Source: Candidatus Zixiibacteriota bacterium (GTDB lineage: Bacteria; Zixibacteria; MSB-5A5; GN15; PGXB01). From it: a stretch of DNA of 13,523 bases. The DNA lies in the NCBI GenBank assembly GCA_030642025.1, contig DAOWOO010000008.1, forward strand, positions 1-13,523. The letters are read 5' to 3'. The position numbers and the translations under genes were made by a program. Under the pieces are notes generated by a model. It ran no database searches, was not told the origin of the DNA, and saw only the letters and a program-made list of their open reading frames with translations. This document shows, piece by piece, positions 7,351-13,523 of the stretch (positions within the stretch are counted from its first letter, which is position 1; each line of letters begins with the position of its first letter).

Positions 7351-8264
7351 CGGCGGCTTCAAAGATGATCATGCCCGATTTTTGCGGTCGTCGGATACCG
7401 TTCCATTACATAACGGCTGTTAATCTCCTGATGAAAATCGGCATCGATCCTCACCGTGTCGAGATTATGGCTATGGGTGAGTACAAGAATTACCGGGGCG
7501 AAGTCCGGGAACAGGAACCCGCGCCCGGGACGCCGCTTACCGGCGCCGTGAAAATAACCCTCAAAGTCGGGTATCCCAGCGCCGTCGATAAATTGCCATA
7601 TCAGTATTTCTATGGGCTGGCAGGGATTACCGAAAGATCGTCGGCATGGGATCGACAGGCGCGGGAATTGATGGCGCCTTTTGATGCCTCGATGGTACGC
7701 TATGATTCAATCGCCCATTACCAGACGTTGAAATATACATTCGGGACAGCCGATAAAGAGCAGATCGCCCGCTTTCTCGACCTGTTCCGGTTTACGCCGC
7801 CGCCGGGAGATAAGTGGGGCTTCGATGACATGATAACCTGGGTGGCCCTTCTGCCAGGATTTCATTTCTGGGCGGGCAATCCCCGCTACGTGGAAAAGCT
7901 CCTGGAATTTCTTATGGGATATGAATGTACTATCGTTGAAAATGTGCGCTCGGTGCATGAAATCCCCGACGATTTAAAATACCATCTCGGCAATGAAACA
8001 GGGCGGCTGGGTCATGAAACGATTATGGGCGACAGATTTGCCGAATATGATTCATGCTATGAAGTACGCCTAAAAAACGTCGACCCGGAACATTTGCGGG
8101 ACTTTTTTCCCGATGGCAGGTTGCGAAAGAAGATGGAGTGGATTTTGAAAGTATGTATGCCTAACAGCCTGCTTTATAGAATAATTATAAAGGCCAAACC
8201 AATACGCGCCGTTTTGGCCTCCGAAGAGAAAGGGGCATATCTGGGTTATTCCATGCGGATCTGA
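7347..8264 (+). CDS. tssG: TssG baseplate protein, divergent
   Basis: 305 residues, near the usual 310-370 of TssG (VasB/ImpH). It should form the wedge with TssF; the ATGA overlap with tssF and the canonical E-F-G order are strong context. Internal support: PYQYFYGLAGITERSS (about 83-98) matches the TssG 'f.GLaGxxgpLP' position. A helix and AHYQTLKYTF follow, then the long GFHFWAGNPRYVEKLLEFLMGYECTI (about 171-196), and the tail RLKNVDPEHLRDFFPDGRLR, LLYRIIIKAKP, ending LGYSMRI, comparable to TssG's 'LGwttWL' ending. The family's central HR and FYRAW motifs are not evident, so the call leans on context. A 93-bp gap with a candidate promoter follows. Confidence 0.75.
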   Translation: MTAASKMIMPDFCGRRIPFHYITAVNLLMKIGIDPHRVEIMAMGEYKNYRGEVREQEPAPGTPLTGAVKITLKVGYPSAVDKLPYQYFYGLAGITERSSAWDRQARELMAPFDASMVRYDSIAHYQTLKYTFGTADKEQIARFLDLFRFTPPPGDKWGFDDMITWVALLPGFHFWAGNPRYVEKLLEFLMGYECTIVENVRSVHEIPDDLKYHLGNETGRLGHETIMGDRFAEYDSCYEVRLKNVDPEHLRDFFPDGRLRKKMEWILKVCMPNSLLYRIIIKAKPIRAVLASEEKGAYLGYSMRI

Positions 8265-8293
8265 CACTTACAGGCCGCCGGATAACTGAAATT

Positions 8294-8301
8294 CCTTAAG
8301 G
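8294..8301. repeat. 8-bp palindrome upstream of tssK
   Basis: CCTTAAGG is a perfect palindrome ending one base before the -35-like TTGACT of the tssK gap. It is placed like the palindrome before hcp but has a different sequence. An 8-bp palindrome is weak evidence on its own. Confidence 0.2.
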
Positions 8302-8302
8302 C

Positions 8303-8331
8303 TTGACTTTGATGTTTGTTGAACATAAATT
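8303..8331 (+). promoter_or_regulatory. Candidate sigma70-type promoter before tssK
   Basis: TTGACT (8303-8308; five of six to TTGACA) is followed after 17 bases by TAAATT (8326-8331; four of six to TATAAT). It lies in the 93-bp tssG-tssK gap. The 10-mer AGGCTTGACT (8299-8308) is identical to the one before hcp. The promoter would drive tssK and the membrane-complex genes as a second transcription unit. Inference only. Confidence 0.45.
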
Positions 8332-8357
8332 CGCTTACGATATATTGAGGCAACACT

Positions 8358-9806
8358 ATGAGTGACTTAAAGTTATATTCAGTCAACTGGCAGGACGGGA
8401 TGCTTATATCCCGCCGCAATTTAAAAGATCAGAAAAAGTACTTTGAAGAGCTTATAAAATGGCATGCCCGGAGTGTTGCTGATAACTACGGTCTTGTGAA
8501 AAAGACCCCTACGGGTAAGCCGGCTCTAGGTTTGAACATATCCGCCGGAGGCGGCCGCCTTCAGGTTGAATTGATTCGATGCCAGGCGTTGACGCCGGAT
8601 GGAACCTATATTGAAATCAATGAAACCGCCGGCGATATTATCAGGGGGTCAGGCGAAATTACCGATGGGCCGGTGGCGGTTTATGTCGGCGTTGATTCCG
8701 AGATAAAAAAGCAGGTTGGCGATCCCGATCCGTCGGAGGATTTACCGCGCGTTCCGTATATGATCAATGGATATGTCGTGACTGTGGGCCAGCCCCCAAA
8801 TCTTCCCGAGGGGCAGTATCTCCAGATTGCCGAATTGACGACGGAAAGCGGCCAGGTTGAACATTCTCCCGGTTACTTTCCGCCCTGTATGACTCTGTCT
8901 GCCGATGAACAGCTGAACCAGAAGGCGATTGACTTCCGCAATCGTCTGGAAAATCTTTTATCGTTATCCTCGCGGGCGTTTATGGCGATTACCGCGGGAG
9001 GCTCACTGGCTGCCGAAAAGACCGATTTACAGATGGCCTTCAAGGATACAATGTATCAACTGGCCGCGACGTTGGCGGCTTCTTTGGATGAGTTGGTGAT
9101 TGGCCGTAATTCCGGACACCCGCTCAGTCTGATTCTGTGCTCTAAGAGGATTTTCCGGGTCTTTACAACTCTTCTGAATCTTCAGCCGGGACTGAAAGAC
9201 TATCTTAACGAGAAGTATTTCACACGCGAGGCCAAGTCCGAGGTGGGGCGGTTTATTTCTTCAGTGGAAAGCGTCCTGATGACCGAGTATGATCATAAAA
9301 ATATCGGCGGGCAGCTTCGTTCAATAGAAGAAGTGCTCGGGACCATCCGGGGTGTTCTCGGCTTTCTGGCCCAGACCAAAAAGGAACAGCTTGGCGTACA
9401 GGCGGTGGCCACCGAAAGTCTCACCTATCATGGACGGACATACAAAATTTTCGACTATAGTTCCTGCAAAACCGAACAGGTAGGTGAACTGTGTTATATG
9501 CTGGTTGAAATGGCCGAGCCGCGTCCGCTGGCCGATACGGTTATTCTGATAACCAAAGATATCTGTGATGCTGCCGATTGGCGAAATATGCAGATTCGTT
9601 TGGGGATCAATGAAGCCCGCGGTTTGGGAGAAACCGATCCGGTCGAGATCGATGTGAATACCTTTGGCAATAAGGTGGCTTTGCATCCGCAGGATATGCT
9701 GCGCTCATCGGCAGTCAAACAGGTGACACTGATATTTCGCGGGGCCGGGAAAGCCTCGAAATTCTCCAGTCTCGGCAAGATGGATTTGATCATTTATGCG
9801 GTATAA
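8358..9806 (+). CDS. tssK: TssK-like baseplate-membrane connector, divergent
   Basis: 482 residues, close to TssK's 440-450. TssK trimers link the baseplate to the membrane complex. The N-terminus YSVNWQDGMLISRRNLKDQK (about 7-26) is the diagnostic match: TssK proteins open with a 'W.eGm.l.p.Hfqq.d.y' pattern, here VNWQDGMLISRRNLKDQKKY with the Phe/Gln-rich part changed. A beta-rich shoulder domain follows (to about 180), including CQALTPDGTYIEI (about 75-87). A helical middle comes next (about 190-330), then a beta-rich head domain (about 350-482) that ends in the strand DLIIYAV. The head domain is the part that contacts TssL and TssM in known systems. Position after tssG and before the TssL-like gene agrees. 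GAGG lies 7 bases before the ATG. Overall identity to classical TssK is low. Confidence 0.72.
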   Translation: MSDLKLYSVNWQDGMLISRRNLKDQKKYFEELIKWHARSVADNYGLVKKTPTGKPALGLNISAGGGRLQVELIRCQALTPDGTYIEINETAGDIIRGSGEITDGPVAVYVGVDSEIKKQVGDPDPSEDLPRVPYMINGYVVTVGQPPNLPEGQYLQIAELTTESGQVEHSPGYFPPCMTLSADEQLNQKAIDFRNRLENLLSLSSRAFMAITAGGSLAAEKTDLQMAFKDTMYQLAATLAASLDELVIGRNSGHPLSLILCSKRIFRVFTTLLNLQPGLKDYLNEKYFTREAKSEVGRFISSVESVLMTEYDHKNIGGQLRSIEEVLGTIRGVLGFLAQTKKEQLGVQAVATESLTYHGRTYKIFDYSSCKTEQVGELCYMLVEMAEPRPLADTVILITKDICDAADWRNMQIRLGINEARGLGETDPVEIDVNTFGNKVALHPQDMLRSSAVKQVTLIFRGAGKASKFSSLGKMDLIIYAV

Positions 9807-9837
9807 AACGGTAAACCGGTAAGGCAAAAGTAAAATA

Positions 9838-10755
9838 ATGGAAACATACGTTAAGGACCTGTTCAAGTATCTCGATGTTTACGAGAACAAGTACTCGGAA
9901 TTTGACACCGAGGCCTTCCTGCAAACCTATAACGGTATTTATGCCGTTTTTCAGGCGCTCCGCGAGCAGAGAAATAAGGCCGTTGAAATCGACCGGTTTA
10001 TGCTTGAGAAGATCAAGCTGGCGCCGTTGACCGGGTCTGATCTGCGCCAACTGAGCATACAGATTCTGATCACCTTCTTTGAATCGGAGGCTGATACCGA
10101 CGGTAAATCCAACCAGGCATTCTCATACTGTCGCGGCTTGAGAGCGGTTAAACAGGATGTCCCGTTTTTTGAAAACCACTTAGTCCCGCTTCTGTTCCTT
10201 CCGGGGGCGCTGAATAATAACTCGCAGTTAAATGCCTTTTTCCTCAACGAAATAGGACGTTATATCAATAAATTCGGCAAAAGCATCAATGCCGCTCTTA
10301 CTCCGGAAGAGTTCGACAGCATGTCGATGCCGATGAAATTCCTCGAACTGGGTCGCCGACGGCTTGTGCTCGGAAATGATCTTCTGAGAGATCATGGCTC
10401 GCTGGAATTTCACCTTCAAAGAATTAACGCCTATGAAAAACTGGCGAAAAATAACAAGCTGAATGAATATTATCTTTCCGAGTGGCAGTATCTGACCAGG
10501 ACATCTTTCTGGGCCAAAGTCGCCGGGTTTTTTCGCGAGGCTGGAGCCAAGATCAAGGGAGTTTTTTCCAATTGGCGATATTTCCGCCTGGTTATATCTC
10601 AGCGCAATCCGGCCTATTTGTTCTATGGCCTGATAATTGTAATCTTTATTTTGCTGGCCGTACTTGTCCCGCGCACATGGAACGACTATGCCGATGACAA
10701 ACTGGGCGAGTTGGAAAAGAGGTCAACCATAATCCGCCAGACGAGCGGCCGGTAA
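9838..10755 (+). CDS. TssL-like tail-anchored membrane protein
   Basis: 305 residues. A cytosolic, mostly helical region covers about residues 1-250, and one C-terminal membrane span (LFYGLIIVIFILLAVLVP, about 261-278) follows, leaving a 27-residue periplasmic tail (RTWNDYADDKLGELEKR). This topology is that of TssL/DotU: cytosolic helical bundle, then a single C-terminal anchor. The order tssK, this gene, GTPase mirrors tssK-tssL-tssM. I did not recognise DotU family motifs, and canonical cytosolic parts are nearer 180-220 residues, so the call rests on topology and context and no symbol is given. No peptidoglycan-binding extension is fused. The start has only AAGG 13 bases upstream, a weak site; the 31-bp gap after tssK suggests cotranscription. 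Confidence 0.6.
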   Translation: METYVKDLFKYLDVYENKYSEFDTEAFLQTYNGIYAVFQALREQRNKAVEIDRFMLEKIKLAPLTGSDLRQLSIQILITFFESEADTDGKSNQAFSYCRGLRAVKQDVPFFENHLVPLLFLPGALNNNSQLNAFFLNEIGRYINKFGKSINAALTPEEFDSMSMPMKFLELGRRRLVLGNDLLRDHGSLEFHLQRINAYEKLAKNNKLNEYYLSEWQYLTRTSFWAKVAGFFREAGAKIKGVFSNWRYFRLVISQRNPAYLFYGLIIVIFILLAVLVPRTWNDYADDKLGELEKRSTIIRQTSGR

Positions 10756-10779
10756 ACAGTTTATGATAGCAGGGATGTC

Positions 10780-13002
10780 GTGGGGATAAAAAAGATTTTT
10801 TCGATCTTCAAAAAGGGTTCCAAGGTCGCCGCCAAAACCCAAAAGGGAAAGAAGGGCGAAGGCGGGATGAAATGGCCGTCCGGTACACGTATCGGAGTGT
10901 ACGGTCATACCAACTCAGGGAAAACGGTCTATTTTACGGTTCTCAATGAAGAAAGCAAGATCTCCAGCGATATTCAGATTTCAGTTATAGATAACCCTAC
11001 CTCGGCCGAATTTCTTGCCAACCGCCGAGCTATATGGGGGTTGGGGACGACGACCTCTGAAGGAACTATGGTTGATCTTCGCGGCGAGAAGAAATTCCCC
11101 GAGCCGACCGAGGAAGACAGGGTATTGCTCTTCAATGCCATCCTGGACCGCAAGAAAACCATTTCGGTGGTAACTTACGATTACCCCGGCAAGGCCGTGT
11201 CGATTTCCGACAGCTCTCAGGTTCGAGAGAAAGTCGCCGACTTTATGCGCGGTTGTGATGGTCTTTTGTTTTTCTTCGATCCCAAGACACTGGCCTCAGA
11301 GTTACAGTGCCAGTCACATGTCGCTTCGTTTGTCAATATGCTGGAACAAATTGCGCCGTTGAGCGGCCATTTACCGATACCGGTTGGGTTGGTGGTAACC
11401 AAGGCTGATATTCTGGCCGGCTTTTCCGGCGAGGATCAGACGGTTCTGATCAGGCCTGAGGTTGAAAACCTTCTTTCGGAAAACTTTGATGTCTTTCTTG
11501 AAAAAGTTCTTGCCGACAGCAGGATTACCTCGAATTCCGATTGGGCGGCCTCGGTCAGAAATGTTCTGGTAAAAGTCCGGGAGTTTTTGAAAGTTATTGT
11601 CGGACGGACACTGAATTTCCAGATATTTTTCACATCCAATACCGGTGATCAGCCGCAAAAAATCGCCACCGATGTCGGGCGGTCGATTTATGCGCCGCCC
11701 GAGAAAATACATCCGGTTGGCGTTCGCGAGCCGTTTTGCTGGGTGCTCAAAAGCGTTATCCGTAACCGCCGGGTCTGCCGTATGCGTTCCTTTACCAAAT
11801 TTGTTGCGATTCTGAGTGTAATCTGGATGCTGATATACTCCGTACCGTTCCTTATTAATTTTTCCTATCTGCTTCCCGGTGTGACCGACAAGGAAGACAC
11901 TATTCTGAAAAAGCATAAGGGCAGTTTCTATACGCTTCCCAAAAGCAACATTGATGAAATTGTACGATCCTACCGCCGGTATTCGGTTTCCAAAACAGTG
12001 CGCTGGTTTTTTCCTAACTTCACTCTCGCGGCTAAAGCCGTTGCGAATAAGTACAAGGCGGCCAATGTCGGTAACGCCCTGAAAGATCTCGAGGTTACAA
12101 TCGGCCGTTTTGCCGATCTGGTATCTGACAGCACCAGGTGGCCAGGGGCGAAAGTAGATGACACTATCTTTATTGACAATGCCGAAAAGGAACAATTCCG
12201 GGAAATAGGCGGGACGATGAAATCGTATATGGATGCCGCCGAGAAAAACTCGGAGTTGTTTTTGCGAAGCGAGCGCGGATACTGGTACTGGTCGAAATTC
12301 CGGGAGGCACTTTTCAGCCCCGGCGATACCGCCCTGTGGGGGCTTATTAAAAAGAGAGTGGAACAGGACAAGAAGAGTTCCACGTTAAAACTGAGCAAGT
12401 CAGAGAAACATATGCACACCGCCTTTGGCAAGCAGAAGGTGCAGACCGAGAGAATCGTGGTGGCTCGCGAGGCCAGTAACGAACTTGACGATCTCGCGAA
12501 GGAGATCAACAACAATGATGATCCGCAGTACCGTTTGAATAGCGCCGTAAGGAAGCTTCGAAACCTCAAGGACAAGCTTCTGAGTAATCCATCGAAAAGC
12601 GCTGAAGTGGCCAGAATTGACAAATATCTTGAAAAGGCGGCCTATTTTAATCGCCGGCGCAAATATACTTATACGGCCAGTAATGTTCCCCAGGATCATC
12701 ATCTGCATATAGCGGTCAAACGCAAACGGAAGGATATCTTGTGGCCCCTGGAGCAGATTCATAAGGGCAAAAGCTATACTATTGAGTGGAAAGCAGGCGA
12801 TGAATTCTGGGTGGCGCTCGATCCCAAGCTTGTCACCGGGGGTTCGCCGGAAACATGGGGGAAAAATCCCACTGAAAGCCTAAAACTCGATAAAAAATAC
12901 AGCCTGTTCCAGCTCGATGGGAACATTACATTTAATTCCGGATTAAAGGCCACCATTGATTTTGAGGATGACATTTGGAGCAAAATTCCCGAATTTGAGT
13001 AG
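10780..13002 (+). CDS. Single-span membrane GTPase, TssM-like position
   Basis: 740 residues, well below the 1,100-1,300 of TssM/IcmF. A lysine-rich leader (1-29) is followed by a GTPase domain with Walker A/G1 GHTNSGKT (42-49), G3 DYPG (134-137) and G4 TKAD (207-210), all intact. A single hydrophobic span (about 341-365) follows arginines (RNRRVCRMR), a positive-inside signal placing the GTPase in the cytosol. The rest (about 368-740) would be periplasmic: a helical, charged region to about 625, then a beta-rich domain (about 628-740). TssM anchors the T6SS through the inner membrane and carries a similar GTPase module in many systems, so this is a plausible functional counterpart. Real homology to IcmF is not shown. 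The start is GTG with AGGGA 4 bases upstream; an in-frame ATG at 10867 (residue 30), with a GGCGGG upstream, is an alternative. Confidence 0.65.
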   Translation: MGIKKIFSIFKKGSKVAAKTQKGKKGEGGMKWPSGTRIGVYGHTNSGKTVYFTVLNEESKISSDIQISVIDNPTSAEFLANRRAIWGLGTTTSEGTMVDLRGEKKFPEPTEEDRVLLFNAILDRKKTISVVTYDYPGKAVSISDSSQVREKVADFMRGCDGLLFFFDPKTLASELQCQSHVASFVNMLEQIAPLSGHLPIPVGLVVTKADILAGFSGEDQTVLIRPEVENLLSENFDVFLEKVLADSRITSNSDWAASVRNVLVKVREFLKVIVGRTLNFQIFFTSNTGDQPQKIATDVGRSIYAPPEKIHPVGVREPFCWVLKSVIRNRRVCRMRSFTKFVAILSVIWMLIYSVPFLINFSYLLPGVTDKEDTILKKHKGSFYTLPKSNIDEIVRSYRRYSVSKTVRWFFPNFTLAAKAVANKYKAANVGNALKDLEVTIGRFADLVSDSTRWPGAKVDDTIFIDNAEKEQFREIGGTMKSYMDAAEKNSELFLRSERGYWYWSKFREALFSPGDTALWGLIKKRVEQDKKSSTLKLSKSEKHMHTAFGKQKVQTERIVVAREASNELDDLAKEINNNDDPQYRLNSAVRKLRNLKDKLLSNPSKSAEVARIDKYLEKAAYFNRRRKYTYTASNVPQDHHLHIAVKRKRKDILWPLEQIHKGKSYTIEWKAGDEFWVALDPKLVTGGSPETWGKNPTESLKLDKKYSLFQLDGNITFNSGLKATIDFEDDIWSKIPEFE

Positions 13003-13026
13003 ATATAGGATATCGTTCACTGATAA

Positions 13027-13031
13027 AGGAG
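13027..13031 (+). promoter_or_regulatory. Shine-Dalgarno for the exported protein gene
   Basis: AGGAG lies 6 bases before the ATG at 13038 and 3 bases before the in-frame ATG at 13035. Spacing favours 13038. Confidence 0.6.
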
Positions 13032-13037
13032 TTGATG

Positions 13038-13523
13038 ATGATTAAAAATGGTAAGGTCTTTTTCTCGATACTGATTGGCATCTTTGTCTTATCCGGTTTT
13101 GCAGCAAATGCTGTGGCCGACATTCAGCTTCCTGAGGGAACACAGGTCAAAGTTGCGTTTGTGCAGGATATATCGTCTAAATATGTCAAACCGGGGGATC
13201 TGGCGCCGATTCGCCTGCTGGAGCCTATTCAGGTTGGGGGAGTGACGCTGGTAAAAGAAGGAGCTTCCGGCACCGGGCGGGTGGTTTCGGTTAAGGCGGC
13301 AGGAAAAGCCGGCAAGCCGGGTGAAATGGAAATCGAACTGGTGGAACTCGAATCTGATGGCTATTTTAAGGCGGTCGATGACAAGAAAATAAAAATAAAG
13401 GCCGCCGAGGGGACACTCACGGCCAAAGGCAATGGTAAGAAGACTATTTCATATATAGTGTTCTTCGGGCTGTTTATCAAGGGCGGTGAGGCCGTATTCC
13501 CGGCCGGACAGCCGATCAATGCC
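13038..13523 (+). CDS. Exported periplasmic protein with signal peptide (3' truncated)
   Basis: Open to the window edge, 162 residues visible. The N-terminus is a Sec signal peptide: lysines, a hydrophobic core (FFSILIGIFVLSGFAANA), then AVA before Asp, a likely signal peptidase I site. No lipobox cysteine is present, so this is not a TssJ-type lipoprotein. The mature part is beta-rich, with the pattern PEGTQVKVAFVQDISSKYVK and PGDLAPIRLLEPIQVGGVTL, then KEGASGTGRV. This resembles a small domain often seen in exported proteins of Acidobacteria and related bacteria, where 'vxLrLxxdlSSk.ak.Gd.v.f.v.ed' is typical; I cannot name it. It follows the GTPase by 32 bp and may partner the periplasmic part of that protein. 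The 3' end and full length lie outside the window. ATG 13035 is an alternative start. Confidence 0.6.
   Translation, partial: MIKNGKVFFSILIGIFVLSGFAANAVADIQLPEGTQVKVAFVQDISSKYVKPGDLAPIRLLEPIQVGGVTLVKEGASGTGRVVSVKAAGKAGKPGEMEIELVELESDGYFKAVDDKKIKIKAAEGTLTAKGNGKKTISYIVFFGLFIKGGEAVFPAGQPINA

Noticed and set aside
11371..12195. 274-codon open frame on the minus strand
   Set aside because: It lies antisense inside the GTPase gene, which has clear domain motifs. The translation shows no recognisable domain and no good start context; it is a shadow frame.
11970..12623. 217-codon open frame on the minus strand
   Set aside because: Antisense to the same GTPase gene; its Ser/Leu/Arg-rich, low-complexity product is typical of a shadow frame.
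2..13523. Extracellular contractile injection system or prophage tail
   Set aside because: Separate TssB and TssC subunits, a ClpB-type unfoldase, TssF/TssG/TssK and membrane-anchored proteins point to a T6SS; no tape measure, tail fibre, capsid or lysis gene is seen.
2..13523. CRISPR array, tRNA, rRNA or insertion sequence
   Set aside because: No regular direct repeats, no terminal inverted repeats and no transposase; the gaps are too short and show no tRNA- or rRNA-like structure.

Overview
The window is a single-strand, tightly packed type VI secretion system (T6SS) locus. All twelve genes lie on the + strand. In order they encode: the C-terminal part of a ClpB/ClpV-type sheath-recycling ATPase (cut by the left edge), TssB, TssC, Hcp/TssD, VgrG/TssI, TssE, TssF, TssG, a divergent TssK, a tail-anchored TssL-like protein, a single-span GTPase in the position of TssM, and an exported protein with a signal peptide (cut by the right edge). 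Gaps between genes range from a 4-bp overlap (tssF/tssG) to 108 bp, so no stretch over 300 bases lacks a gene.

The parts form a contractile injection machine. TssB and TssC build the sheath around an Hcp tube tipped by VgrG. TssE, TssF, TssG and TssK build the baseplate. The TssL-like protein and the GTPase would anchor it in the inner membrane, and the ClpB/ClpV ATPase disassembles the contracted sheath. Separate TssB and TssC subunits, a ClpB-type unfoldase and an Hcp with a VgrG argue for a T6SS rather than an extracellular contractile system or a phage.

The cluster does not fit the textbook proteobacterial T6SS (T6SSi). Hcp resembles the TssD tube proteins of the Bacteroidota subtype (T6SSiii). 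The ATPase core reads more like ClpB than ClpV. TssB, TssG and TssK are strongly divergent. The membrane part is reduced to a small tail-anchored protein plus a 740-residue GTPase with one membrane span, where TssM/IcmF normally has about 1,100 or more residues and several spans. No TssA, TssJ lipoprotein, PAAR protein, effector or immunity gene is visible, though the window is cut at both ends. The T6SSiii genes tssN-R were not recognised either. I read this as a divergent, possibly intermediate T6SS lineage; the membrane-complex module is the most novel part.

Regulation: two intergenic gaps (before hcp and before tssK) share the 10-mer AGGCTTGACT, which contains a -35-like TTGACT, and each has a short palindrome just upstream. 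A very GC-rich hairpin sits between hcp and vgrG. Ribosome binding sites are strong for the sheath and tube genes and weak for most spike, baseplate and membrane genes, matching the expected stoichiometry.

Organism: GC content is moderate and the bacterium is probably Gram-negative (T6SS, signal peptide). The TssD-like Hcp hints at a Bacteroidota-related (FCB) or similar candidate phylum such as Zixibacteria, but nothing here identifies the taxon.
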